Below, one piece after another: positions 1-11,470 of a stretch of DNA of 64,000 nt. Source of the stretch: Warburgia ugandensis (Eukaryota; Streptophyta; Magnoliopsida; Canellales; Canellaceae); the NCBI GenBank assembly GCA_035236585.1, contig CP141137.1:10680327-10744326 (forward strand). Reading direction: 5' to 3'. The notes beneath the pieces are model-generated. The model saw only the letters and a list, made by a program, of their open reading frames with translations. It was not told the DNA's origin and did no database searches. The position numbers were made by a program, and so were the translations under genes. The first letter of the stretch is position 1. Every line of letters starts with the position of its first letter.

Positions 1-235
1 ATTCAATAAGAAAATTTTACCTCTTTCTTCTTCTTCTTCTCCTCAAGGGTTTTGGGAGTTTGTGTTTGAAATTTTTGAATGGGGAAAATGAGGGGGGAGG
101 GGTTTTGTAAAAAATCATATGGGGTGGTGATTTGTCTACTCTCTCCTCTTCCCAAATGATATCAACCGATAAAATACAAGTTCGGGACAAAGTTCATGTT
201 AAATCCAACACAATGTTCGAGTTTTAGTCGAAGAA

Positions 236-605
236 ACCAAGATTCATCTTAACTTTATAAGATATCAAAAATATAAGATAATTATCAAGACCCATCTTAT
301 GTAATTTTATATAAGACTATATGGAAAACCGTCTTATATTAGTAGAGTAATATAAGACTGTTCTGGATAACCTTCTTGTATTCCTTCAATAATATATGAA
401 CCGTCTTATATTAAGCTAATAATATGAGACAATTTTTCAGAATGGTCTTATATAATTTTATATAAGATGGTTGTGTGAAACCCATCTTATATGTTTGTAG
501 TATATAAGACAGGTATCCGTGACTGTCTAATATAAATTTTATATAAGACCGTTGTGGTAAAACCGTCTTAATTTACCATCTTATAAAGCCACAATTTTAA
601 TAGTG
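236..605. mobile_element. One terminus of a CACTA-like (En/Spm) DNA transposon with subterminal repeat array
   Basis: The right edge reads, on the minus strand, CACTATTAAAATTGTGG (from 605 leftwards), which starts with the CACTA hallmark. It is followed inward by at least five degenerate units carrying ACCGTCTTATA or its inverse TATAAGACGGT at roughly 60-bp spacing, often in head-to-head pairs separated by an AT core. Short reiterated motifs in both orientations next to a CACTA end are typical of subterminal transposase-binding arrays in this superfamily. The bases after the end are TTA, compatible with a 3-bp target duplication. The opposite end and any transposase lie outside the window or are lost. 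Superfamily assignment is by terminus and array only. Confidence 0.5.
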
Positions 606-3450
606 TTAAAAAAAGGTAACCCTTCCATCAATTTTTTTTATTAAGTGTGGTTGTATCATATAATTCCTCTCTTCCGAGTGCACAAGTCTATGACTAGTTT
701 CACACAATTTTAAGGAGCAAAGTAATTTTGATGGTCACAACTCACAATGATAATAGGCGTGATTGTTGCCTGGTTAGAGATGCAATATGACTTACCAAGT
801 CAACCGTCCTTGCTCCATGGTCTAAATGAATGTCGTTAGGAAGATAAAGAAACCAACCCAGCATCATCGTGAGGAAAACGTCGTGTTTTGTGGCTTCTAG
901 CAGTTCACCAGTCAATGGTAGAAAGATATATTTGGCTGCTATCAAATGAGGTGGGCGAAATGCCTCAAATTTTCTAAAGCGGCATTTGACTATTATTTCC
1001 TTACAAGCAATGGGGAGAACACCATGTGCAGTGTAATAAAATCAAGTACAGCAACTATTACATGGTAGACTATGCTTATATAATGGTAGAGTTGCCGTCG
1101 TATAACCTATAAGTGATCATGTCCATTGATATGGCTCGCTACAATGCAAATCTCCAAGTTAGTATGGTTTTGATCTTTATTGTACTCAATATTATGGTGT
1201 GACATCCATCGATCTAAAGTGAGACTAGAACTATTTGGGTTACAAATACACCCCAATTGGCAAAGCTTATGCAATCTGGTGTATGGATAGATTTAAGTGG
1301 AATAATCCGGCATAATCTAATAACCCGGATTATACAGGCCTTGCAAATAGGGCCATGTATGTCTATCAGATCAGTGATCCAGATTACAGTTCATATGTTT
1401 GATGGTGAGATTTTTGTTCTTGATATACTGTGCTATCAGAAAATTAAATCTTCTATCAGATTAATCTAAACATTAAAACTTCTATTAAAAATAAGATCAA
1501 TTATCTGACGTCAGTCCGTGCAATACGTGCCCATCTAGAAGTATAAATATGGAGCCCACAGGTTGTTTGTAGTACCTGAGATGAGAAGATATGGGGCCTT
1601 ATCACAGTAATATATTAATTTATTTATTATATATATAAGGACCGCTACCGGAAGCAGTCCACCTTTGATCATGAAATATTGATTGCTTGTTGAACCATGT
1701 GAATAGCGTGAATAAGATACTCCAAAATTGGACGTCAAAGAGTTTCATCAAACACTCTTGTTGGTGCTTGAGCTTGGATGAGATGAAGTAATACCTCCTC
1801 ATCCTACTGCTAGTGGCGCTTGAGATGAGAAATTCTAATCTCATCTCAGCTTACTGTTGATGTTTTGCATATCACTTCCATCTCTAAGTCATCTTATCTC
1901 TTTCCAGAGGGTAAAAGAAAATCATGTCTTCTCATCTCAAATTTACCCCACATCCTCTCTATTTTGCTCTTGCCTAATCTCTAAGGGCATGGTACTGGAG
2001 TCCGAGGTTACTCATTTTACATCTCCCCTAGAACATGCTTGGTTACAGGTTTTTGTCACCAGTTTTTCCTTTGGCGATTAAACTTAAGAACGTATGAGTG
2101 AGAATATGAGTTACCTCCCACCAAAGAATGATGAGCACCAATTTCATTCACTTTATTAAACTAACAATAAGATCTATTATCATTTCTCGGGTGTTCTTAG
2201 AAAATCAAAATAGGTGCAAATTCTCCCAATTTGTGATCAACCATCCCGATCCATTATATAAATGGGTAAATATTCTTTTCCATTATGAATAGCAGTTGTA
2301 TGACCGATTATTATGGGTATAATGGTAAACGCTCGAGACTAAGTTACTATTACAAGTAATTTCTTTTATAATTTTTCTTGTTTTGAAGAAGGAATATTGG
2401 CTTTATTTCCATTAAAAAATAAAATAAAAATAAAAAATTACTGTGTAAAAATCAGCCTCCTTTCTTTTACTCGTCCTTGGCTTGATGACCAAACCAATTC
2501 GCGTACGGGGCTTAAAGAGCCCCAACCTAACCAACACAGTTTCAAACAAAGACCAATAGATATGGGCACAAGTACGGGCCGCACATCGTGCAGCCCCACA
2601 GTCTAAACAATTAATTATTGAACAATCACAGCCGTCCAAGCAATCTATTGCATTTCATTGGACACAGGTTATATCATTTTCACACCCGCTCTTGCGTATG
2701 AGCTTAAACTTTTGCCCATATATGATGAAACCTATCCTTAAGTTCATGAATCCTGGGACCCAGATTGCGACGACTTGTGACATATCTGGCAGATTAGTAT
2801 ACTGTATTACTATCTATAGCTCCAGGTGCTGCATAAATTGGATAATTAAGAAAAGGAAATAACACAGATTTCGTAGTACTAGCCTTAATAGTCAATCCCA
2901 ACCACAAGTCCACGTAAAAATGCAGACTGATAACACGCTGCATCACTAGGATCGTTGGATCAGCAGAAGCTTCATGTGGGACCGCATCCCGGTTTTATGG
3001 CCATGGAAAGCCATCGATGAATGTTGTCCCACTTCATCGGTCGTCCTAATAACTACACTTCCAGAGAGAAATAAGTGAATTTCTCAAAACAATAGAAAGT
3101 TGCACTTGCAACAGTTAAGTTTTAACAAATTGAACGGTGAGGATCACCAACCATGTAAGCCCTGCAGTTACATGTACAACACGATGAACCAGCATGATAT
3201 AATTTCTTCGGTCAATAGATAGCTTTGTTAGACCCAAACCACACGCTTTGCTGCATTAATGAGGAGGTGGGCTCCCTTACCAACTAGCCTCAAACCAGGA
3301 CCGCGGTAGACCATGGCCCCTTGGGCTACCACGGTCCACGGCCACCTTAAAAGAAGAAAAGTAGACCAAGGAACGAGACACGCACCTCATCAAAGAAGAA
3401 ATTTCTTAGGGTCTCGCCTCCAGAAGGTCAATGTTTTCTAATTAGAATTC
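606..3450. other. Intergenic region upstream of the BC10-like gene
   Basis: AT-rich spacer with only short, low-complexity open frames and no protein family I recognise. A small perfect inverted repeat sits at 1302-1333 (listed separately). No other repeat or RNA gene is evident to me. Confidence 0.5.
1302..1333. repeat. Small perfect inverted repeat (9-bp arms)
   Basis: ATAATCCGG at 1302-1310 is matched by its exact reverse complement CCGGATTAT at 1325-1333 with a 14-bp loop. It may be a MITE remnant or chance hairpin; no target duplication was identified. Confidence 0.4.
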
Positions 3451-3456
3451 CACTTG

Positions 3457-3508
3457 TATAAAGCAAATCCCCACTTCCATTTTCCCAACTCTCTCTCTCT
3501 CTCTCTCT
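3457..3508 (+). promoter_or_regulatory. Core promoter of the BC10-like gene: TATA box plus CT tract
   Basis: TATAAA lies at 3457-3462, about 54 bp before the ATG. A pure CT dinucleotide tract (about 3490-3508) follows at the distance where a plant transcription start is expected. A pyrimidine patch near the start site is a common plant core-promoter feature. The implied 5' UTR would be only about 20-30 nt. Placement is inferred from sequence, with no transcript evidence. Confidence 0.45.
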
Positions 3509-3515
3509 GTATGCA

Positions 3516-4040
3516 ATGACAGATCAACAGAAGGAAGAACAACCTCTATCTTCCTCCATCATACATCTCTTCCACTCCCAGTTGCAACTCCAAAATCTTC
3601 TCTCTCGCCTCCTTTTGCTCAGCTTTGGGTTGATTCTAGGAATCATAACGACTTCCTACCTCAGAAGCTCCCCCTTCAACTCACAAATCTCCCAGTTCTC
3701 CTTCTTTCTTTCACGCCCATCATATTATCTTTCAGATGAGTTCTCCAACCCCAAAGACTTTGTGAACCACCATACCCCCTCCATGCACCATTACATGGAC
3801 GATGAAGAGCTGCTGTGGAGAGCTTCCATGGTTCCCCGGATACAGGAATTCCCGTTCAAGAGGACTCCCAAGGTGGCCTTCCTCTTCTTGACAAAGGGTC
3901 CTATGCCTTTGGCTCCTCTGTGGGAGAGATTCTTCAGCGGAAATGAAGGACTATACTCAATTTACGTGCACTCCCCTCAATCTTTCAATCAGTTGTTTCC
4001 TGAAACATCTGTTTTCCATGGAAGAAAAGTTCATAGTAAG
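3516..4040 (+). CDS. BC10-like gene, exon 1
   Basis: Encodes residues 1-175: cytosolic tail, membrane anchor, stem and the start of the catalytic domain. It ends AAG with donor GTCAGT at 4041. Reading on into the intron gives residues unlike the family, so the splice is well supported. Confidence 0.9.
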
Positions 4041-6909
4041 GTCAGTTCCTTGCTTAGTTTCTTAATTAACTTCTTGCAATTATTTTCACTAGAATTTTCT
4101 TTAAGAACACGATTTTTTGTTGCACCGTTTCCTTTTTACAATCTTCCATTTCAAGGAGTCATAGCTTGTTGCTTGCATTTGATTAACTAGAACAGAAATA
4201 CCTTTCATCGAGACTTGCCTTTGGATGATCTGACCCATTCATCTTCTTTGCCCTCCCCTTAATATGCTATTTGCAAAAGCGTATGCTCTTTAATTGCATC
4301 AAGACTCGCCTTTGGATGATCTGACCCATTCATCTTCTTTGCCTTCCCTTAATATGCTATTTGCAAAAGCATATGCTCTTTGATTGCTTCTAGATATGGG
4401 TTTTCTCTAGTTTCCTCCGTTGAAAACTCCAGATGTTTATGGTTGTAAAGCTTTGCAGAAATAGGACACGGCAAACAACAGATGAGGCATTAGGTGGAGG
4501 GATCACGGAGTCAGTCCAGATAGCATTTCTGTAACTAGAACCTTCCCTGGCTGAAAACGGCCTCCGTTTGCCTTTTCAACATTAAGGATAGAATACAAGT
4601 CTAAACAGGCGGCTGACAGAAGAAGTTGGTCCCACCCTTTTCAGTGCTGAAGACTATTCTGTGTCTATCTTAGATAGGCTATGCTCCAACAAGTATCATC
4701 CACTGAACAATTCTAAGCTCTCTATTCTTATTGTTTGTAAAGTGGCATTTTCTCCTAGGACTCGTCTGTGAATTTGATATGCATCTGGCCGGTGGATGAC
4801 TTGCGAATAGTTAAGATATACATAAGCTTAATTCCATCACTAGATCAGTGGGTCCCTTGAGTCCTATATATTATTTTGTTGGCATTTTTCTATACCTCCT
4901 CCATTTTTCTTAATTGTTTTGGAGCAAGTGGACTTCATATTGGAAATCCTCTTTCTAGGCCATTGATTGCTCTCCATTGGAAATTCAATCAGTGAATGGA
5001 GCTTTTGAGAGAAATCAGAGGATTACTCCATATTGTTATGAGTCCCTAATATGAGGGAGTATGTTTAATCTTTGTTTGGTGTTATCCACTAAACGGAAAT
5101 GGTTGCCACGGTGGTTGGTACGTCTTATCAGCTAGTGTAGAAATATCGCCTAGTTGTTATTTAGATAAAGGAAAGTAATATAATTACCCATCTTTTTTTA
5201 TAAATTTGCACACTATTAATTTTAGCTATAACTCAACGTGGTATAGTTTTGTGAAGATTTAAGTTGTTAAAAATGTTGCCATCAACAAAGATGAGTTATG
5301 ATTTAAAATTCTCATTCATTGGATGACCTTAGCCACTGTATTCTTAGTTGTAAAATGAGCAGTCAAAAGTTTCACAGTCTAGTTTATAATTGAAAATAGC
5401 ATCACTAAAATCATCTAATGGATAAGAATTTTATTTCATATTTCATCTAAGTTAAGGGCAACATTTTGAACAACTTGAATTTTCATAAAACTGGAGCCCC
5501 GTTGTGTTATAACCAACCAAAACATTGCTGAGGGCTAATTTATCATAAAGAGGGGGCAATTATATCACTCCCTTAGAATGATTATGAAATAGTGACCAAA
5601 CAGCTTACGGAAAATTCAGCTTATGAAGAGAGACACTGATGGTTCTAAGGCTTATATCTGTGGACAGCTTATGGAGGAAGGTAGGCAAATCGATGCTATC
5701 CTTGTCATCTACCTTTAATTATTTCTTTGAGTAGTTTTCTGAAATTCCATCTATGTAGGTAAAAAAACAAAAAAATTATAATCATCAAGACCTTATCTAA
5801 ATTAGTGGTTAGCCACATGAATCTTGTTCCTCCATTTAGTTAAGTTAGCTTGAGCCAGTTCGGTTGGCTGCCAAGAAATGGATTGAAATTGATTTCCATA
5901 GAAGAAAGAATTTTTTCTGCAAAGTGTTTCATGCCTTGGAAATTAAATTACTGCAAACATTTTTGGGTCTCTTTAGTTTAACAAAATTTTAAAGCATAAA
6001 ATACTTTCCACAGAAATTTTTTTTTCTTTTTGTGGAAATCGATTTTGTTTCGTTTCCTATCAACCAAACAAGCATTTAGCAGACACAAATGTGAAATCCC
6101 CTCTTGTTACCATTGTTGGTAATATATCCTACAGTCAAGGGACTTACAATCTAAACAAAACTGGATAGGCCATGCACCAAAAAATTATGAAATGTGCAGA
6201 ACAGGAAAGAAGTGTTAATTTCAATTGCATAAATGAAGGAACTAAACACCATTTTCGTCGATGGATGCAGGCAGTGCAATGGGGAAACTTTAGCATGCTT
6301 GAAGCGGAGCGCCGTCTCCTGGCGAATGCTCTCCTCGACTTCTCAAACCAGCATTTTGTCCTCCTCTCTGAGTCTTGCATTCCCCTCTACAACTTCTCTA
6401 CTGTCTACTCTTACCTCACAAACTCCAACGAAACTTTTGTTGAGTCCTATGATGATCCAAGCTCTGTAGGCCGTGGCCGATACAACAAGCGGATGAAGCC
6501 ACTTATCAATATTGAGCAATGGCGGAAAGGCTCACAGTGGTTCCAGATGGACCGAGATCTTGCCCTCGAGATTATTTCTGATCACCAATTTTTTCCAATT
6601 TTCAAAAGTTTCTGCAAGCCCTCATGTTATGTGGATGAGCATTACCTGCCAACTTTTGTGACCATGAGATTTGGGAGGAGGAACTCGAATAGAACTCTGA
6701 CTTGGGTTGACTGGTCCAAGAGGGGACCTCACCCAGGTAAGTTTGGGAGACAACAGGTGAATATTGAGCTGTTAAAGAGAATAAGAAATGGAAAGACGTG
6801 CAGATATAATGGGAAGAGAACCAGGATTTGTTTCTTATTTGCCAGGAAGTTTACGCCGGATGCTTTGGATAAGTTGTCGATGCTCACACCACAAGTGATG
6901 GGCTTTTGA
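3516..6909 (+). CDS. BC10-like glycosyltransferase, GT14 family (core-2/I-branching, DUF266), two exons
   Basis: A Golgi type II membrane protein of the plant BC10/DUF266 group, related to beta-1,6-N-acetylglucosaminyltransferases. The rice founder BC10 affects cell-wall cellulose and arabinogalactan protein levels. Exons 3516-4040 and 6271-6909 join in phase 0 (HSK then AVQWG) to give 387 residues, close to rice BC10 in length. The protein has a hydrophobic anchor at about 28-48 after a short basic/polar N terminus, then [16 protein letters not shown] at 117-132. Exon 2 carries the family signatures [15 protein letters not shown] (187-201), [12 protein letters not shown] (206-217), [13 protein letters not shown] (235-247), QWRKGSQWF (258-266), [10 protein letters not shown] (294-303) and RTLTWVDWS (316-324). 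The ATG at 3516 is the first in frame and sits just after a TATA box and CT tract. The donor substrate is unknown for most plant members. The intron is 2,230 bp. No disabling change was seen. Confidence 0.93.
4206..4387. repeat. 91-bp tandem duplication in the BC10-like intron
   Basis: Two adjacent near-identical units, 4206-4296 and 4297-4387, share the block CTTTGGATGATCTGACCC and the following 60 or so bases with a few substitutions. No coding content. Confidence 0.85.
5227..5511. mobile_element. MITE with long inverted-repeat arms (family 1, copy A)
   Basis: The left edge (TATAACTCAACG) and the right edge read in reverse complement (TTATAACACAACG) are imperfect terminal inverted repeats. 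The arms stay complementary for about 100 bp, both containing AAGTTGTT and AATGTTGCC. It lies in the intron of the BC10-like gene. The central part (CTCATTCATTGGATGACC and the TTGTAAAATG segment) matches the element at 62735-63033, so this is a dispersed family. Target duplication not resolved. Confidence 0.6.
5781..5838 (-). mobile_element. RTE-type LINE, extreme 3' tail only
   Basis: ATCATCAAGACCTTAT followed by AGCCACATGAATCTTG matches the 3' ends of the RTE LINEs at 34046 and 46551 of this window, in antisense orientation. Only about 58 bp is present, so it is a severely 5'-truncated insertion in the BC10-like intron. Confidence 0.65.
5861..6070. mobile_element. MITE with inverted-repeat ends (family 2, copy A)
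   Basis: The left side contains GATTTCCATAGAAGAAAG, then TTCTGCAAAGTGTTTCATG. The right side read in reverse complement gives GATTTCCACAAAAAG, then TTTCTGTGGAAAGTATTTT. The ends are GGTTGGCTG and, inverted, GGTTGATAGG. It lies about 200 bp before exon 2 of the BC10-like gene. A relative lies at about 11272-11470. Confidence 0.55.
6271..6909 (+). CDS. BC10-like gene, exon 2
   Basis: Encodes residues 176-387 and the TGA stop. The acceptor is ATGCAG before 6271. An internal GTAAGT at 6737-6742 is not used as a donor: family-like sequence continues through it. Confidence 0.9.
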   Translation, partial: AVQWGNFSMLEAERRLLANALLDFSNQHFVLLSESCIPLYNFSTVYSYLTNSNETFVESYDDPSSVGRGRYNKRMKPLINIEQWRKGSQWFQMDRDLALEIISDHQFFPIFKSFCKPSCYVDEHYLPTFVTMRFGRRNSNRTLTWVDWSKRGPHPGKFGRQQVNIELLKRIRNGKTCRYNGKRTRICFLFARKFTPDALDKLSMLTPQVMGF

Positions 6910-8585
6910 TTGAATACAAAGAGTAAATGCGGAGGAAGCTGCTGGAAGTAACATGCAACTGCACCTGTCAAAAACTGCAAAAGTTTCGAAGAAGAAAACT
7001 GCTCATCTCAAGTATTTGTAGTTCCCAAGTCCAAGGAAGCTGGAAGAAGAAGGATGCTCTCGAAAAGGTTCAAGACAAAAGAACTTGCACTTCAGAGAGG
7101 AACAGGTCGACTTGGACAATGTTGGAGCCCAAGTTGAGATGGCTGATAATGTCTAAAAGAGCTTCTGCTTAAGCAAAAAGTAGAAAGAATTGCAAAAGAT
7201 GGGACTGATGATTTCATATCCTTTTTGCACTAAAATTTGTCAATCCAAGTGTAATTTAGTCGAAATTTAAAGAAAAAGTAATTCATTTGATTTTCGTAGA
7301 GATTTTCCTCTTACAAGTACAAGGAGGCTAAACATGCATTAGTCTTTGATAATATGTTTACTTTTTGTATCTTGTGAAAAGCCTTCGCATTTTCTCTTTC
7401 TTTTATCTTACTGAATGGCAAGTCCTTACTGATGGACCCAGGAGAACAAATCAAACCATCCAGAGGATAACAACAATGTATATGGCGCCTCCACGTTATA
7501 ACTGTGGAAGACAAAACCTTAGACTCATACCCATCACCTAAATCGAAGTAAGAATATTGACCCAAACCAAGTATCTTCTCACTCTACAATCATCTAAAAT
7601 AACCCCTTTTGCTAGCATATCGGCACGCTGATATGCTTCCTTGTCGCTTGTCAATGCAAACTTGTTATTTTCTCTTTAATTCAATTATTTTTTCAACAAA
7701 TAAAAATCACTAGAAGTAAAACGAGTTTTAGAATGTAAACCATCAGGAGTCGAATGCATCTCGACAGAACCCAGGAGATTGGATTTGTACAGATAATAGT
7801 AGAAACCTTGGCCAGGGATGTCCGGATCAGGGTCTTGTTAGAGATGGGCTAGGCGCTTGCTTGTTGGACTTTGCTGGTCCAACCGGCTTTGGAGACTTGC
7901 ATCCTGCTGAACTCCAGCCTCAAAGATTGGATGCAATTCTCTGCTTTCAGCTCGGAAATGATAGGGATCCTTCTTGGAGGTTTCAGGACTGGGTCTATAA
8001 GGTTAGGTAGATGTTTTGAAGATACTCGGTCTCATGTGCTCGTGCAAGGTCTGCTAATAGCCTGATACTGTTGCAGACCTTGGTGCCAGAGAAGGTCTGA
8101 AATTTCCCAAATGAAAGAGCAAGTCATGCAATGGTTCTGTTTGTACCTCTTCTTGATTAAGAGCGGTTTCTTTTTTCTATTGGATGTCATTTTGGGATTC
8201 TTCAATGTTACTTTATGATCATCTTGATCTGGTCCATGGCTACTAATATTAACATTCAATAAAGGGGTAAGATCCCACAAGATTGGATTACTGCAGGGTG
8301 TGTAAGTGTGATCAGTAATGCGGTAGTAAACTCCCAATCATGAAGGTCATGAATTCTATGCTTCCAAAGAGGGTGCGCGAGTAAGTGCGCAAGTCCACCA
8401 TTTCAAAGATAAAATTATTGGATTCTTGCAGATAGTGGCATAAACCTCAGCTAGAAGTGCATAGGCGTCTAAGAACCCTTTCTTCTTTTTTTTAAATGAT
8501 TAAGAACCTCTTAGCTTGTGAAACTTTCGGACTAAAGGTATATATCAATACAAAATTCGTTACTATAATTTACCATGTTATGTAA
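6910..8585. other. 3' flank of the BC10-like gene and spacer
   Basis: Contains the presumed 3' UTR just after 6909. The short open frames (for example 6927-7172, 7871-8065) have no recognisable domain. I see no gene here. Confidence 0.5.
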
Positions 8586-8761
8586 AGGGGTAACCCCAAT
8601 GCATGAAGCTCCTGCTTATGCGGGGTCCAAAGAAGGGGCGGACCACAAGGGCCTATAGTAGGTAGTCTTATCTTGCATTTTGCAAGAGGCTGATTCCAAA
8701 CCTTAAACCCATGACCTCAAGGTCACATGACGACAACTTTTACCGTTGTGCAAGACTCCCC
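8586..8761 (-). mobile_element. Au-type tRNA-derived SINE
   Basis: Read on the minus strand it follows the Au SINE layout: GGGGAGTCTTGCACAACGG head (A-box region), TGACCTTGAGGTCATGGG with B-box-like GGTTTAAGG, CAGCCTCTTGCAAAATGC body, then TGTGGTCCGCCCCTTC and the tail. It is diverged from the copies at 28444 and 30648. Its target duplication is not clear. The tRNA-like head should not be called as a tRNA. Confidence 0.85.
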
Positions 8762-11271
8762 ATTACATACCATGTGTATTTGCTACCTGATAACTAAATG
8801 TGTTGTTTTAAGATACTTAAAACCACTAATAAAAAAATAAAATAAAAAAATCATACAAGAAGAAGGGCCTGAAGGAAAAGATAAATTGTAAAGGGAAAAC
8901 AGATGTCAGGATCAATTATTATTCCCTCATTCGAATCAACTTCTTCTCCAAATGACCAAAATGAACATTATATATTGGATAATATTAACATCTAAAGAAA
9001 TGTTCTCTCCTTGGACAGCTAGAAATATTATAGACAATGGTCTATATCAAAAAAAATGAAAAGCACAATCTCATAACATGCCAATTTGTATGATTTTTGG
9101 ACTGGTAGACATTTAAGACCTAAGGAATTGGATAAACTAGGTAGATCATCTATAGGTACACCTCCCATCATATAGAAAGGACGACCACTTTGACATAAAG
9201 CACTTGATTTGATTTAGCATTCCTCTTAAAGTCTTTCTGGTGGGTTATGATGGCACGTTGGAGAAGTTTTCTTGATAGTGGGGGGACGTAACCAAACTGC
9301 TAATTGCTTTATTACGACCATATTGGCTGCCAACAAAAAGTTGGGGAGTTGCAGCCCATTGTAAATGAATGGCTTGGGACGATCTTAACTACTTATTTTA
9401 GGTCTTTGCAAAAATTAATAAACATGGATAGATGAAACCACTTTTACCTACTATCTATATTATTCTTGACAAGATGAACGAAATAGATATACAAAAATAG
9501 TTTTACCATCAACGAAAAGAGGGACGTTTACACTTTATATCTCTTCTAGAGCATGTACTCTTAGAGGGACTCCATGTGAAACGTCAAAAAGATTTAAATA
9601 AAAAAAGGTCTATAAAAAAGGTTTACCTCAAACAAAAAACATGTACTCTTAGCCAGACTTCATATGGAAAGTTAAAAAGAAAAAGGGGTGGTTTTCCTAG
9701 TACAAGCGAACCCGTTCATGGATATAGCAAAGGGTTTTTTACAAAAATTCGATTCCATTTTGACATTTTTACAAAAATATCTAATATTTTTTCAATTTTA
9801 CAAATTTGCTTTAAGTTTTCATGAATTTTATAAATTTGTCATTCTGTTAGGTTTTCATCCTCCTTCCCTATTTGATTTTACAAATTTTCAATATTATCCT
9901 TGCCTAACAGACATGCGAATCACCAAAGAAGGCATCAGAAAACAGAGACTGCAACCATGAAACCAAGGAGGACGTCGAAAATCAGAGGCAGGGGCACAGT
10001 CGACCTGAAGGGGCATGACCCAGGTGCTGTCTATTGGGTAGGCGGCGAGAGGCCGCCGACGATTGCAGGGGTGACGACGTCGCTGTGGGTGGGGAGGCTG
10101 GGGAGATTTGGGGTTAGCAGCGGGGGAATCTGCTCGCTGTCCGGCGCAAAGTGGATTGGTTTTGGTGATTGAAGTTGTAAACGTAGTATGCAAAGTGAAT
10201 GGGAATACAGAAGAGGCAGAAAAGAGAAGAACTTGCTAAACGTTGCCTTTCACTGTACATGTAAACCGCCACATCGAAGTATCTTAACAGCGACTAACAT
10301 TTGGTAGTTTGGTGCTGTTGTAAGTACTTCTCAAACTGAGGATATATTGAAACTTTTTTAAAAATTTTGGGCAGGCATGTTAAAAAAAAAAAATTAATAA
10401 GAAAGTTGTCGAGTTTTTTAAGGAATTTTTTCAAAAAATTAGGTGATGGCCAATTTAGTCATTTTTGTCGAGGAATTAACTGTTCCTCAGTTCTTGGTCA
10501 GCAAAGTAGATTAGCAACTAGGTAGACTTCTAACGTTTATCAAGGATTTTCATTTTTCATTATCCCAGGGTGCGTCTCCGCGGGTTCATCCAACTAATGG
10601 CACTAGCGTAATGACCCTCAACTAGCATCGGCCTGGCAAAGTTAACCGTCCAGATTGTAACCAGTGCACAGCATCATCAGCTCTGCTTCACTGGAGAAGG
10701 AGAAGCCCACTAGCCTAGAGAAGAGCAAACTGAAGCTCCATTTTAAACCCGTGTCAGATGTCCAATAACAAATGTGCTTCCCATCCTGAAACGGGGCTTA
10801 TTGATATTAAATTTGATGGAATAAAGCTAGGAGCATAGCACGGTTGCAACCATGGCGAGTCCAATTACTCTGCAAATCCGCGGGCCACGCACCCACGAGG
10901 TGTTTCAATAACAAAGCAGATCCGCAACCTGCACCCCACCCACACCTCAAAGAATGAGCCTGCATTTGCCATCAAAGACTCGGCCATGCTCCTTTTAGGC
11001 TTTCACAGCAATCAGATTGATTGCAGAAGAAAAGGGTCTTCAATGAATTAAACCTTTTTGCAGACACCCCAGAAGATAACCAATGGAAGGACGGTTCTAT
11101 GATGTAGCCCAATTAACATAAAAAGGAACAGCCCGGTGGACCAAACTTGATAACTAAAACAGGAGATAGTAATAGATCGGAAGATGCTTTTTAAATTCAT
11201 ATTGCCTCGAATCGCTTCGGCATCCATCTGCAAGAACTCAATTCTTTGCTAACCAGCATATCAGCTGTTAG
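8762..11271. other. Intergenic spacer with a small GC-rich patch
   Basis: Mostly AT-rich. A GC-rich patch at about 9950-10170 is open on both strands but matches nothing I recognise; it may be a captured gene fragment. No gene is supported. Confidence 0.45.
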
Positions 11272-11470
11272 TGCCTTGATTTCCATAGAGGTAGAATTTC
11301 TGTAGAAAGTGTTTTATGGCTTGAAATTGAATTACTCCAAGGACAATATCTTTGAGGCCATCAAACTTCTGAGTCTTTGATAAATCAATTTCAAACCATA
11401 AAACACGTTTCGCTAGGAATCCAATTTTCTGTGAAAATCAATTTCCTTCTTTTTCCTGCCGACCAAACAG
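11272..11470. mobile_element. MITE relic (family 2, copy B)
   Basis: The left arm has GATTTCCATAGAGGTAG then AGTGTTTTATGGCTTG. The right arm in reverse complement has GATTTTCACAGAAAATTG then CGTGTTTTATGGTTTG. This is the same arrangement as 5861-6070. The left end looks eroded. Confidence 0.5.

Noticed and set aside
2397-2639. Overlapping open frames on both strands in the left spacer
   Set aside because: Short, unconserved in appearance, no recognisable motif.
6737-6742. GTAAGT inside BC10-like exon 2 as a splice donor
   Set aside because: Family-conserved sequence (PHPGKF and onwards to CFLFARKF) continues in frame through it to the stop.
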